Assembly: GCF_034344865.1 (NCBI RefSeq)
Contig: NZ_CP133774.1
Span: 1,240,001 to 1,304,000 of the forward strand
DNA length: 64,000 nucleotides
Source: Pseudomonas sp. 10S4
GTDB lineage: Bacteria; Pseudomonadota; Gammaproteobacteria; Pseudomonadales; Pseudomonadaceae
Reading direction: 5' to 3'
The notes beneath the pieces are model-generated. The model had not been told where the DNA came from, made no database searches, and was given only the letters and a program-made list of their open reading frames with translations. A program made the translations under genes and the position numbers. How positions within the stretch are numbered: position 1 is the stretch's first letter; every line of letters starts with the position of its first letter. Shown here one piece after another: positions 8,928 to 17,766 of the stretch.

Positions 8928-11111
8928 ATGTCATCGACCCCTTTTAGTCAGTCTCTGCGTCGTCTCTGGGCGCTGGATAAATTCAGCTACAGCGTGCGGG
9001 TGTTCATCGCCCTGACCGGCAGCATGGCCGTTTGTTGGTATCAGGATGAAATGGGGCTGTTGATCCCGTTGTTCCTGGGCATCATCGCCAGCGCCCTGGC
9101 CGAAACCGACGACAGTTGGCAGGGCCGCCTCAACGCGCTGGCCGTAACGCTGGTGTGTTTCAGCATCGCCGCGTTCTCGGTCGAATTGCTCTTCCCCTAC
9201 CCCATCATATTTATCATCGCCCTGGCGCTTGCCGCCTTCGGCCTGACCATGCTCGGCGCCCTCGGCGAACGCTATGGCGCAATTGCCTCGGCGACGCTGA
9301 TTCTGTCGGTCTACACCATGATCGGTGTGGATCAGCGCGGCGGCGCAGTGACTGATTTCTGGCACGAGCCGGTGCTGTTGGTGGCCGGCGCAGCCTGGTA
9401 CGGTTTGCTCTCGGTGTTGTGGCAGGCGATGTTTTCCAACCAACCGGTGCAGCAGAGCCTGGCGCGGTTGTTCCGGGAATTGGGTTTTTACCTGAAGCTT
9501 AAATCGTCGCTGTTCGAACCGATCCGGCAGATGGACGTGGAAGCACGACGCCTGGAACTGGCGCAGCAAAACGGTCGAGTGGTCGCTGCGCTGAACGTCG
9601 CCAAGGAAATCATCCTGCACCGGGTCGGCAACGGTCGGCCGGGCTCGAAAGTCAGCCGTTACCTCAAGCTGTACTTCCTTGCTCAAGACATCCACGAGCG
9701 CGCCAGTTCTTCGCACTACCCTTACAACGCCCTGGCCGACGCGTTCTTCCACAGCGACGTGATGTTCCGCTGCCAGCGTCTGCTGCGCCAGCAAGGCAAA
9801 GCCTGCCGGGCGCTGGCCGAATCGATCCAGATGCGTCAGCCCTTTGTTTATGACGCCAGTTTCGCCGAAGCCCTGAGCGACCTGCACGCCTCCCTCGAGC
9901 ACCTGCGCATCCAGAGCAACCCGGCCTGGCGCGGTTTGCTGCGCTCATTGCGCGCACTCGCCGCCAACCTCGGCACCCTCGACCGTTTGCTCAGTGACGC
10001 CAGCAACCCCGACGCCCTCGCCGACGCCACCGACAGCAGCCTGCTCGACCGTTCGCCGCGCAACCTCAAGGATGTGTGGATTCGTTTGCGCACACAGCTG
10101 ACGCCGACCTCGTTGCTGTTCCGCCACGCCCTGCGCTTGCCCCTGGCCTTGAGCATCGGCTATGGCATGGTGCATTTGATCCACCCATCCCAAGGTTACT
10201 GGATCATCCTCACCACGCTGTTTGTCTGTCAGCCGAACTACGGCGCAACCCGCCGCAAACTCGGCCAGCGGATCATCGGCACCGCCATCGGCCTGACCCT
10301 GGCCTGGGCGTTGTTCGACCTGTTCCCGAGCCCGTTGATCCAGTCGTGCTTCGCCATCGCTGCCGGGGTGGTGTTCTTTATCAACCGCACCACCCGCTAC
10401 ACCCTGGCGACCGCAGCGATCACCTTGATGGTGCTGTTCTGCTTCAACCAGGTGGGCGACGGTTACGGGCTGTTCCTGCCGCGACTGTTCGATACCTTGC
10501 TCGGCAGCCTGATCGCCGGGCTGGCGGTGTTCCTGTTCCTGCCGGACTGGCAGGGCCGACGCCTGAATAAAGTGCTGGCCAACACCCTGACCTGCAACAG
10601 CATTTACCTGCGCCAGATCATGCAGCAATACGCCGCCGGTAAAAGCGATGACTTGGCCTATCGCCTGGCCCGACGCAACGCGCACAACGCCGACGCAGCG
10701 CTGTCGACCACGCTGGCGAACATGCTCATGGAGCCGGGGCATTTCCGGAAGGAAGCGGATGTCGGTTTCCGTTTTCTGGTGTTGTCCCACACGTTGCTGA
10801 GCTACTTGTCAGGCCTGGGCGCGCACCGCGAGACCCAACTGCCGCCGGATGTCCGTGAGCAGTTGATCGACGGCGCCGGGGTGAGCCTGGCAGCGAGCAT
10901 CGATGAGATCGCCCAAGGGCTGGCGAGCAAACTGCCGATTGCGATTCAGAGCGATGAGGAAGAAGCGCTGGCTAATACGCTGGAGCAGATGCCGGATGAG
11001 ATTGATGAAGGTCAGCGCTTGGTGCAAACGCAGTTGGCGTTGATCTGCCGGCAGTTGGGGCCGTTGCGGACGTTGGCGGCGCATTTGATCAAGGATACGA
11101 GCGAGGGTTAA
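8928..11111 (+). CDS. yccS: YccS/FUSC family inner-membrane protein
   Basis: A 727-residue protein with two bundles of hydrophobic segments (roughly residues 20-160 and 395-535), each followed by a large hydrophilic, helical region. That is the duplicated FUSC/YccS layout (related to AaeB and YhfK). The second bundle holds the conserved motif around YWIILTTLFVCQPNYGATRRK. The family is thought to export aromatic or other small organic acids, but YccS itself has no firm function. No partner membrane-fusion gene is adjacent. Confidence 0.85.
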   Translation: MSSTPFSQSLRRLWALDKFSYSVRVFIALTGSMAVCWYQDEMGLLIPLFLGIIASALAETDDSWQGRLNALAVTLVCFSIAAFSVELLFPYPIIFIIALALAAFGLTMLGALGERYGAIASATLILSVYTMIGVDQRGGAVTDFWHEPVLLVAGAAWYGLLSVLWQAMFSNQPVQQSLARLFRELGFYLKLKSSLFEPIRQMDVEARRLELAQQNGRVVAALNVAKEIILHRVGNGRPGSKVSRYLKLYFLAQDIHERASSSHYPYNALADAFFHSDVMFRCQRLLRQQGKACRALAESIQMRQPFVYDASFAEALSDLHASLEHLRIQSNPAWRGLLRSLRALAANLGTLDRLLSDASNPDALADATDSSLLDRSPRNLKDVWIRLRTQLTPTSLLFRHALRLPLALSIGYGMVHLIHPSQGYWIILTTLFVCQPNYGATRRKLGQRIIGTAIGLTLAWALFDLFPSPLIQSCFAIAAGVVFFINRTTRYTLATAAITLMVLFCFNQVGDGYGLFLPRLFDTLLGSLIAGLAVFLFLPDWQGRRLNKVLANTLTCNSIYLRQIMQQYAAGKSDDLAYRLARRNAHNADAALSTTLANMLMEPGHFRKEADVGFRFLVLSHTLLSYLSGLGAHRETQLPPDVREQLIDGAGVSLAASIDEIAQGLASKLPIAIQSDEEEALANTLEQMPDEIDEGQRLVQTQLALICRQLGPLRTLAAHLIKDTSEG

Positions 11112-11196
11112 GCCTTGCGGTGACTGGGCTCGCGATGAGGCCAGCCACACCGCCAATCAACTTGCAGCCTGAAGCTTGAAGCTTGCCGCTGCCCCC

Positions 11197-11934
11197 TCAC
11201 ATCCCATGCTGCTTCATCAACCGCTCATAACTCCCATCCGCCTTCATCGCCGCAATCTCCCGATCAAAACCCGCCACAATTTGCTCATGCTCCGGGTTCT
11301 TCAGGCTGACCAGAATATGCAGGCTGTTTTCACTCAGCGGCTTGGGTAAAAATTCGACCGAGTTACGCACCTTGGCCGATTCACGCGCCAGGTAGTAGCG
11401 GGCGACGTACTCATCTTCCAGGGTCAGCTTGACCCGGTCGGCCGCGAGCATGCGCACGGCCATGGCGAAGTTATGTACAGGGACTTTCTGCAACGCTGCA
11501 TCCTCATCGAATTCCGATGAGTAGGCGTAACCCCGCACCACCGCGATCGGGTAGGTGTGCAGTTGCTGAAGGTTGTTGTATTCGATCGGCGCGTCTTTGC
11601 GCTTGATGAAGCGCACGCGGTTGAGCAAGTACTCATCGGAAAACTGGCCAAGCTTGGTGCGCTCGTCGTTGTACCAGGCGTTGACCAGCACGTCGTAACG
11701 ACCCTCGCCCACCCCCAGCAAGGCTCGCGCCCAGGGCACCTGCTCGAAATCGCTGGCATAGCCGGCCCGGGCCAGCGCGGTACTGACGATGTCCGTGGCC
11801 AACCCACCATTGACCAGCGTGGCATCGGTAAAGGGCGGCCAGGCATCGGCCACCAGACGCAGCTTTTCCGCTGCCGCGTACTGAGTCAGCAACAGCAATC
11901 CAATCAAAGCAAAAGCTCGATGCAATCGCGGCAT
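11197..11934 (-). CDS. periplasmic solute-binding protein, family 3 (orphan)
   Basis: A 245-residue protein with a signal peptide ending near AAAEK, then the bacterial extracellular solute-binding family 3 fold (LRLVADAWPPFTDATL, GRYDVLVNAW). The family binds amino acids or similar ligands for ABC importers, but no permease or ATPase gene is nearby, so it may serve a remote transporter or a signalling role. A similar orphan lies at 38.5 kb. Confidence 0.8.
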   Translation of the reverse strand: MPRLHRAFALIGLLLLTQYAAAEKLRLVADAWPPFTDATLVNGGLATDIVSTALARAGYASDFEQVPWARALLGVGEGRYDVLVNAWYNDERTKLGQFSDEYLLNRVRFIKRKDAPIEYNNLQQLHTYPIAVVRGYAYSSEFDEDAALQKVPVHNFAMAVRMLAADRVKLTLEDEYVARYYLARESAKVRNSVEFLPKPLSENSLHILVSLKNPEHEQIVAGFDREIAAMKADGSYERLMKQHGM

Positions 11935-12191
11935 GCTAGAAAATCCTTAGCGGGCGGGCTGCCCGACGTGTTTTTCAGCCAAAACTCCAAGACTTCGTTA
12001 CCGACTTGCCGGTACTAAACCTTAGCTCATTGAAGCCACTGCACAGCGCTTACTTGCAGATTACACAAAGAAGACAACACCGCACGAAATGAATGATGGC
12101 ATTTTGGCCTTTGTCACAGATTGCTCTGCCATCAAGACATCTTTCGTCAGGGCGCTTAGTATCTGAGGGACGTTGTTCAAGGAATGTGAAG

Positions 12192-12644
12192 ATGACAATT
12201 GAGTGGGTCTGCAAACATCACAGCGATCTGGGTAAAGAACAGCTGTATGCCCTTTTGAAACTGCGTGCCGAGGTATTCGTCGTCGAGCAGCAGTGTGTCT
12301 ACCAGGATGTCGATGGCCAGGATCTGGAAGGCGACACCTGCCATTTGATGGGGTGGGATGGCGAACGGCTGGTGGCGTATCTGCGTTTGCTCGACCCGGA
12401 GCTGCAGGGTGGCGATGTGGTGATCGGTCGGGTGGTGACCGCGCCAGAAAGTCGTGGCCAGGGGCTGGGGCATGAAATGATGGACCAGGCATTAAAGCAG
12501 GCTGAAAAGCGCTGGCCTGAGGTGCCGATCTATCTCTCGGCCCAGGCGCATTTGCAGGGGTATTACGGGCGGTACGGGTTTGTGGTGGCGGGAGAGGAGT
12601 ATGTCGAGGATGGCATTCCGCACATCGGGATGCGTCGTTCCTGA
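12192..12644 (+). CDS. elaA: GNAT family N-acetyltransferase, ElaA-like
   Basis: A 150-residue acetyltransferase of the ElaA subfamily: LRAEVFVVEQQCVYQDVDGQD at the front and the acetyl-CoA loop VVTAPESRGQGLGHEMM (the Q/RxxGxG/A motif). The start is the ATG at 12192, preceded by CAAGGAA; an open frame continues upstream to 12093 but those residues do not resemble the family. The substrate is unknown. Confidence 0.88.
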   Translation: MTIEWVCKHHSDLGKEQLYALLKLRAEVFVVEQQCVYQDVDGQDLEGDTCHLMGWDGERLVAYLRLLDPELQGGDVVIGRVVTAPESRGQGLGHEMMDQALKQAEKRWPEVPIYLSAQAHLQGYYGRYGFVVAGEEYVEDGIPHIGMRRS

Positions 12645-12650
12645 GGGCCT

Positions 12651-12752
12651 CTTCGCGGGCAAGTCGGATCGCCGCACCGCTCGCTCCTACAGAATTTCGG
12701 TTGCTCGCATGATTTGCGCACATACCGTAGGAGCGAGGCTTGCCCGCGAAGG
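12651..12752. repeat. REP/BIME pair (class C, one arm interrupted)
   Basis: The right copy is a clean class C core. The left copy reads CTTCGCGGGCAAG then about 15 extra bases before GCTCGCTCCTAC, so the core is split. Confidence 0.7.
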
Positions 12753-12776
12753 CGTCAGAACAGGCGCCACGAAATC

Positions 12777-13073
12777 TCAGGGATATTCCAACACCGCTTT
12801 AATCTGCCGCAAATTGCGCTCAATCCAACCCCGATCAATCGCTCCCCACTCACGAATCCGATAACGCCCCGCATGGTTACGCGCGCCGTCTTCCTGCTCG
12901 AACTCACACACAATATCCAGATCCGCCAGCGCCGCGATGGTGTCCTGGGCTGTGCGCCGAGGCATGCCGGTCACTTCGGTCAATGCCGGGACACTGCTGG
13001 CCAATCCGCTGTCGATCAGGTACGCCACGTATAGCCGGCGGTAGAAGCTGCTTTTGGTCTTGCTGACATCCAT
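12777..13073 (-). CDS. small winged helix-turn-helix protein
   Basis: A 98-residue basic protein. Residues about 20-65 read as a winged HTH (SVPALTEVTGMPRRTAQDTI, then a wing rich in charged residues with GARNHAGRYRI). It lies 24 bases downstream of the YgjP-like peptidase gene on the same strand, so they are probably co-transcribed. I do not recognise a named regulator; targets are unknown. Confidence 0.75.
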   Translation of the reverse strand: MDVSKTKSSFYRRLYVAYLIDSGLASSVPALTEVTGMPRRTAQDTIAALADLDIVCEFEQEDGARNHAGRYRIREWGAIDRGWIERNLRQIKAVLEYP

Positions 13074-13097
13074 CCATATACTCCTGATCTTGATCTT

Positions 13098-13589
13098 TTA
13101 TTGCATATCCCGCCAAGTCAGATAAACCCGCAAATCAAACTCGACCTGGTGATACCCCGGCAACATGTGTTCGCACAGCTTGTAGAACGCCTTGTTGTGA
13201 TCCGACTCTTTGAAATGCGCGAGTTCATGCACCACGATCATTTTCAAAAACTCCGACGGCGCTTCCTTGAACAGCGAAGCAACGCGAATCTCTTTCTTGG
13301 CCTTGAGCTTGCCGCCCTGCACCCGGGAAATCGTGGTGTGCAGGCCGAGGGCGCGATGGGTCAGGTCCAGGCGGTTATCGAATAACACCTTGTCGATGGC
13401 CGGGGCATTACGCAGGTATTCCTGCTTCAGGTCCAGGGCATAGGTGTACAACGCCTTGTCGCTTTGCACGCCGTGTTTCTGCGGGTAACGCTGGCTCAGG
13501 TAGTCGCTCAGCCGACCTTCAGCGATCAGCTGGCGCACCTGGTCCTGCAACGCTGCGGGGTAGGCCTGGAGGTATTTCAACGCGGTCAT
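13098..13589 (-). CDS. YgjP-like M48-type metallopeptidase domain protein
   Basis: A 163-residue protein with the zinc motif HELAH (residues 121-125) followed by a third histidine at 131 (HFKESDHNKAFY), as in YgjP/WLM-like metallopeptidases. I start at the ATG at 13589; a GTG seven codons upstream (13610) is possible but less like homologues. No signal peptide, so cytoplasmic. Its substrate is unknown. Confidence 0.82.
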   Translation of the reverse strand: MTALKYLQAYPAALQDQVRQLIAEGRLSDYLSQRYPQKHGVQSDKALYTYALDLKQEYLRNAPAIDKVLFDNRLDLTHRALGLHTTISRVQGGKLKAKKEIRVASLFKEAPSEFLKMIVVHELAHFKESDHNKAFYKLCEHMLPGYHQVEFDLRVYLTWRDMQ

Positions 13590-13634
13590 TGGGCAGGCAA
13601 CACGAATCACGAAAAGGTCGCCAGTGTAGCGAAT

Positions 13635-15758
13635 TCAGCTGGGTAGCGCGCTCCAGTCGAAGGGCTGCACAAACTCACCCGCGTCTTCGGCCGTCAGCGG
13701 CCGCGCCACCAGGAATCCCTGCACGTACTCGCAGCCATTGGCCTGCAGCCACTCATATTGCGCAACCGTTTCCACCCCTTCGGCGATCACCAGCAGACCG
13801 TACTCCTTGCACAGATCGATAACCGTGCGCACCAGCGACGCGTCCCGTGACGACTCTGGCAACCGGGCAATCAGATGGCGGTCGAGCTTGAGGGTGTCCA
13901 GTTCCAGATCCCGTAGATGGGAGAGCGAACATGGCCCCGAGCCGAAGTCGTCCAGCGCTACCCTCACGCCGAGGTTGTGCAGTAAACGCAGCTGCTTGCG
14001 GGTTTCATCCGGGTTGATCGTCAACGCCTCCTCGGTGACCTCAACCTCCATCTGGCGCGGCTGCAAGCCATGGCGCTCCAGCACTTGGCGTAACTCTGTG
14101 ACCAGGTTAGGCATACCGAACTGCGTACTGCTCAAACTCACCCCTACCACCAGATCCTCGGCAAACAAGGTTTCCCAGGCTTTGCGCTGCTTGGCGCTGC
14201 GGTGATAGATCCAGCTGCCCAGTCGACTGATCAACCGCGCCTCTTCCAGTAATGGCAAAAACAACCCCGGTGGAACATCGCCGACACTCGGATGCTGCCA
14301 GCGCAGCAACGCCTCGAAGCCGCGAATCTGTCCACCATTGATTGCCACTTGCGGTTGATATACCAAGTTGAAATCACGGTTTTCAATGGCCGTGCGCACG
14401 CTTTCTTCAAGCATCAAACGCGAGCGCGCCCGGCCGTTCATTTCGTGATCGTAGAAGCGATATTGCTGACGCCCGGCGCGTTTGGCTTCGTACATCGCAA
14501 TGTCGGACGCCCGCAACAGACCGTCGAGATTCGAACCGCAATCCGGGTACGTGGCAATGCCGATGCTGGCGCCGAGGGCGATGTCCAACCCTTCGATCTG
14601 CTGACAGATCGACACTCGCTCGATCAGCTTCTCGGCAATCTTCGCCGCTTGTTCGGGGAACTCCAGATCCAGCAGCGCCGTGAACTCATCGCCGCCCATG
14701 CGCGCCAGAATATCGAAGGGCCGCAGGCAAGACTTCAACTGCTCGGACACCCAGCGCAACACCCGATCACCGGCATCGTGACCAAGGGAATCATTGACCC
14801 GTTTGAAACCGTCAAGGTCGAGGTACAGCAACACCCAGGCGCTATCGGAACGTTCGCCGCGCAGCAGCAGGTTTTCCACGGTCTGGTAAAAGCCCCGCCG
14901 ATTGAGCAGCCCGGTCAGCGGATCGGTGACGGCCTGGAACTCCAGTTGCTGATGCAGGTGCCGCACCACCGACATGTCCAGCACCGTTACCACCATCGCG
15001 TGCTGCTCGGAGGGCAATGGCGCACAGGACAACGCCACCGGTACTTGTTGGCCCGGCGCCGTGCGCAGCAGCGCGTCGTGCAGGCGCAGGGTTTCACCGC
15101 GTTTGTAGCCGATATACAGGTCGGAATCGGACCAGATCGGAATATGCGGCTTTTGCAGAAAATCCAGAAACTCCCGGCCCTGCAAATCCTTGACCGTGGC
15201 ATTGAGCAGCCGCGACATCGCCGGGTTGGCAAAGCGAATGAGGCCGTCCTCGCCCACCACCAGAATGCCTTCGGCGGCGTTGTCCAGCACCGAGGCGTTA
15301 AAGGCACGAGCCACTTCCAGATCATGGCTCAAGCGCTGCAACGCCCGACGGTTGCGCTGATGCTCAAGCAACGCCTGGACCTTGGGCTTGAGGATTTGCG
15401 GGTCGAAGGGTTTGAACAGGTAATCCACCGCACCACTGGCATAACCCTTGATCACGGCGTCCTGGGACTGTTCGTTGGCGGTGAGAAAAATGATTGGCGT
15501 AAGACGGGTACGCTGACTGCCACGCATCAACCGCGCGACTTCAAAGCCGTCCATGCCCGGCATCTGCACATCCAGCAGCACCAGGTCGACTTCGTGTTCA
15601 AGGAGCAAACTGAGTGCCTCGAAGCCCGAGGCGGCGGTCATGACCTGCCAGTCCTGGCGCTGCAACAAGGCGCGCATGCTGATCAGGTTTTCAGGGTAAT
15701 CATCAACAATCAAAAGGACAGAGTTGCCTTCACCTGGCGTGGGTTGCGCGCATTCCAT
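13635..15758 (-). CDS. response regulator with REC-PAS-GGDEF-EAL domains
   Basis: A 707-residue cyclic-di-GMP protein. REC at about 13-130 has the phospho-acceptor Asp63 and Lys117. A PAS domain (about 150-265) follows. The GGDEF motif (355-359) is intact with an RxxD inhibitory site at 346-349 exactly five residues upstream. The EAL domain (about 445-695) keeps EAL (482-484), Glu573, DD 603-604, Lys624, AEGVE and the final Gln, but the metal-binding Asn of the usual VNLS motif is Ser541. Synthase activity looks possible and phosphodiesterase activity may be reduced. No cognate kinase is adjacent. Confidence 0.9.
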   Translation of the reverse strand: MECAQPTPGEGNSVLLIVDDYPENLISMRALLQRQDWQVMTAASGFEALSLLLEHEVDLVLLDVQMPGMDGFEVARLMRGSQRTRLTPIIFLTANEQSQDAVIKGYASGAVDYLFKPFDPQILKPKVQALLEHQRNRRALQRLSHDLEVARAFNASVLDNAAEGILVVGEDGLIRFANPAMSRLLNATVKDLQGREFLDFLQKPHIPIWSDSDLYIGYKRGETLRLHDALLRTAPGQQVPVALSCAPLPSEQHAMVVTVLDMSVVRHLHQQLEFQAVTDPLTGLLNRRGFYQTVENLLLRGERSDSAWVLLYLDLDGFKRVNDSLGHDAGDRVLRWVSEQLKSCLRPFDILARMGGDEFTALLDLEFPEQAAKIAEKLIERVSICQQIEGLDIALGASIGIATYPDCGSNLDGLLRASDIAMYEAKRAGRQQYRFYDHEMNGRARSRLMLEESVRTAIENRDFNLVYQPQVAINGGQIRGFEALLRWQHPSVGDVPPGLFLPLLEEARLISRLGSWIYHRSAKQRKAWETLFAEDLVVGVSLSSTQFGMPNLVTELRQVLERHGLQPRQMEVEVTEEALTINPDETRKQLRLLHNLGVRVALDDFGSGPCSLSHLRDLELDTLKLDRHLIARLPESSRDASLVRTVIDLCKEYGLLVIAEGVETVAQYEWLQANGCEYVQGFLVARPLTAEDAGEFVQPFDWSALPS

Positions 15759-16080
15759 GCTGCTTCTCTTGTTCGGGGCGACAGGCCGGTTTCTCGTGAA
15801 AACCGGACAAATACTGAGCCTTCACTCTAGACCCGGATGCGCAAAAGCAGTAGGTGTCATCGCGCCATCATTTAACCAAAGCGTCCATAAGCCGACTAAC
15901 GGTCGGCTCTACAGCCCCCTGAAACCGGGAAAGATGGCGTTTTGACAGGATATTGACGCCAATCATCTGCCAAATGGGCATTAACAAAGTTACCGACTAC
16001 GCTTATAAAGGCACCCCTCCAAGCCCCGTACTAGAGCTATTGGCACGGGTGTGCAGCATGAATTTGTGGAAACTTTGTCT
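15759..16080. other. divergent intergenic region with a small hairpin
   Basis: This 322-base gap separates the c-di-GMP gene (leftward) from the alginate lyase (rightward), so both promoters should lie here. The only structure I see is AGCCGAC/GTCGGCT at 15890-15908 with a 5-base loop and no T run, so it is not a clear terminator. No REP copy and no convincing -35/-10 pair. Confidence 0.4.
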
Positions 16081-16749
16081 ATGATCGATCTCGCAACATG
16101 GAACCTTAGTGTTCCTGTCGGCAATCCGCCGTACACCGTTGAAACAGCCAAACTGGTGGACGGTTTCAAGGACCAATACTTCCATTCCAATACCGGCACC
16201 CTGTTTTTCTGGTCACCGGTCACAGGCTCCAAAACCGAAAACGCAAAATACCCCCGCACCGAACTTCGCGAAACCTACAGCAACGGCACCCTGCGTAACT
16301 GGCTCTACCCGGAAGCCGATAATTCGCTGCGTGCCACCCTTGTGGTCAATCAGGTGCCGAGTTCCGGCAAAATCGTCATTGGCCAGATCCACGCCTATGA
16401 AAGCCAGAAACCCTTGATCAAGCTTGAGTACCAGTTCAAGACCAGCACACAGACCGGCAACATCGTCGCCAAAGTGCGCATGCACCCTGATGACGGCGAG
16501 GGTCGGGTCATCACCATCGCTAGCGGCGTGAAGCTGGATCAGGAGTTTAACTACCTCATTCACCTGAGCCCTGGCGGTCAGTTGGGCATCAGCGCCGCGG
16601 GTTATCAGTGGGACACCGACATCAGCGCGACATGGCGCGACAAGCCGCTGTACTTCAAGGCTGGGGTCTATGTGCAGGACAACACCGGGTACACCAGCGA
16701 AGGCGGGAAAGTGACATTCAGCAAGCTGGATATTGATCACGACAAGTAA
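16081..16749 (+). CDS. polysaccharide lyase family 7 (alginate lyase-like)
   Basis: A 222-residue single-domain PL7 protein with the three family motifs intact: YPRTELRE (R/T-ELR), GQIH and YFKAGVYVQ. These strands form the alginate-cleaving groove by beta-elimination. The start is the ATG at 16081, since homologues begin MIDLATWNLSVPVG. No signal peptide is present, unlike periplasmic AlgL (family 5), so secretion is unclear. The ribosome-binding site is weak. Confidence 0.85.
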   Translation: MIDLATWNLSVPVGNPPYTVETAKLVDGFKDQYFHSNTGTLFFWSPVTGSKTENAKYPRTELRETYSNGTLRNWLYPEADNSLRATLVVNQVPSSGKIVIGQIHAYESQKPLIKLEYQFKTSTQTGNIVAKVRMHPDDGEGRVITIASGVKLDQEFNYLIHLSPGGQLGISAAGYQWDTDISATWRDKPLYFKAGVYVQDNTGYTSEGGKVTFSKLDIDHDK

Positions 16750-16767
16750 GTCATTGGCGCCGATCAT

Positions 16768-17003
16768 TGTGGCGAGGGGCTTGCTGTGGCGAGGGGGCTC
16801 GCCCCCGTTGGGCTGCGCAGCAGCCCCCATCACTCTCAAGCCTTCCGCAAATCCTGTAGGAAACCACCCATCGTGGCGAGGGAGCTTGCTCCCGCCGGGC
16901 TGCGAAGCAGCCCCATCCATCTGCCACCGCATTCCTACAGCCACACCACAACGCCCGGTTTACGCCGGCTGCGCCGCCGAACGGGGCAAGCCCCTCGCCA
17001 CAA
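16768..17003. repeat. REP cluster (class B), one copy truncated by another
   Basis: Three class B copies. The first (GTGGCGAGGGGCTTGC) stops abruptly where a second complete copy begins; a third lies near 16874 and the closing inverted arm ends at 17003. The junction looks like a REP inserted in or recombined with another REP. Confidence 0.8.
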
Positions 17004-17126
17004 TGACTGCACTACGGTCCTACACCCCGGTTGCAGCCACCAAAATCGCCGCTTATAGTTCGCCCCGTCGCTGACAGCAGTCGGCGATAGGGTTTCGCAG
17101 CCCTACAGCGCAACGGTAACCAAGCT

Positions 17127-17277
17127 CCATAACAAACGATGGTCGTTTTCACGCCCGCAGTTCGTTTTATGGTGGCTGCGTGTGGGAGACCTTCGGGTCT
17201 GCCGGGTTCCTTGTGCCTCGGTCTGCGAACCCGCACGCAGCTACCACCCATTCGATTCGCAGCGAAAAGTAGTAGCT
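17127..17277 (+). ncRNA. candidate structured leader RNA, copy 1
   Basis: Predicted fold from the sequence: a 12-bp stem P1 (17171-17182 with 17234-17245, one G-U pair) encloses hairpin P2 (AGACC-TTCG-GGTCT, 17187-17200) and hairpin P3 (CGGGTTC/GAACCCG, 17203-17233), giving a three-way junction. A short hairpin P4 follows at 17251-17266, and CATAA/TTATG (17128-17171) may form an upstream stem. The same layout with compensatory changes lies at 58802-58953. It ends about 28 bases before the start of the small gene at 17306. I cannot assign it to a known RNA family. Confidence 0.6.
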
Positions 17278-17305
17278 CTTCTTTTATGCACAGGAAGATT
17301 TACTT

Positions 17306-17590
17306 ATGACAATGAACAACCCGCCTCGCCGCTTCACCCCCATGTCCCAATTCGCCACCGACTGCCCTGTCTTGTTCATCGATAGCGAAGCTCCGATCCG
17401 CGAACTCCATAGTTGCGTCAGCGAACGCCTCAACGCCGTCCTCAAATACCTCAACCTCATGGCCTGCACCAGCCTGCCGGACTACGCCGAGAACGACATC
17501 AACACCGTCACCAACATCGCCCGGATCCTGATCCAGGATGTGCGTGATGTATTTCGGGTGATTGAACAGCGTGGGCTTGACGAGAAATAG
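17306..17590 (+). CDS. small hypothetical protein (94 aa) behind the structured leader
   Basis: A 94-residue acidic protein, no signal peptide or membrane segment. The first 40 residues look unstructured and proline-rich; the rest is predicted helical (SERLNAVLKYLNLMACT, then NDINTVTNIARILIQDVRDVF). AGGAAG lies 9 bases before the ATG. It vaguely resembles small Pseudomonas DUF3077-type proteins, but I cannot confirm that. It shares its leader type with the DUF6124-like gene at 58979. Function unknown. Confidence 0.75.
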   Translation: MTMNNPPRRFTPMSQFATDCPVLFIDSEAPIRELHSCVSERLNAVLKYLNLMACTSLPDYAENDINTVTNIARILIQDVRDVFRVIEQRGLDEK

Positions 17591-17713
17591 AGCCGCTGAA
17601 ACAAGATTAATGTCACCTAAATCGGACTTTTCGGTCTCAAGCCTTAAAAATGTCCGTTATGGCTGACAGTTGATTCGCCCAGATTATCTGCGCCGCGTAA
17701 AAACCTCCGGACA

Positions 17714-17741
17714 TAAAAAACCCGCCTCTCGGCGGGTTTCT
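17714..17741. terminator. bidirectional rho-independent terminator
   Basis: AAACCCGCC-TCTC-GGCGGGTTT with A runs on the left and T on the right, between the converging small gene and fba. It can serve fba (minus strand) and possibly the plus strand. Confidence 0.85.
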
Positions 17742-17766
17742 TATCAACGCTGTTTAACGCTCAGGC

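Noticed and set aside
12093..12191. N-terminal extension of ElaA from the upstream ATG at 12093
   Set aside because: The extra 33 residues do not resemble the family; the ATG at 12192 has a ribosome-binding site and gives the standard length.
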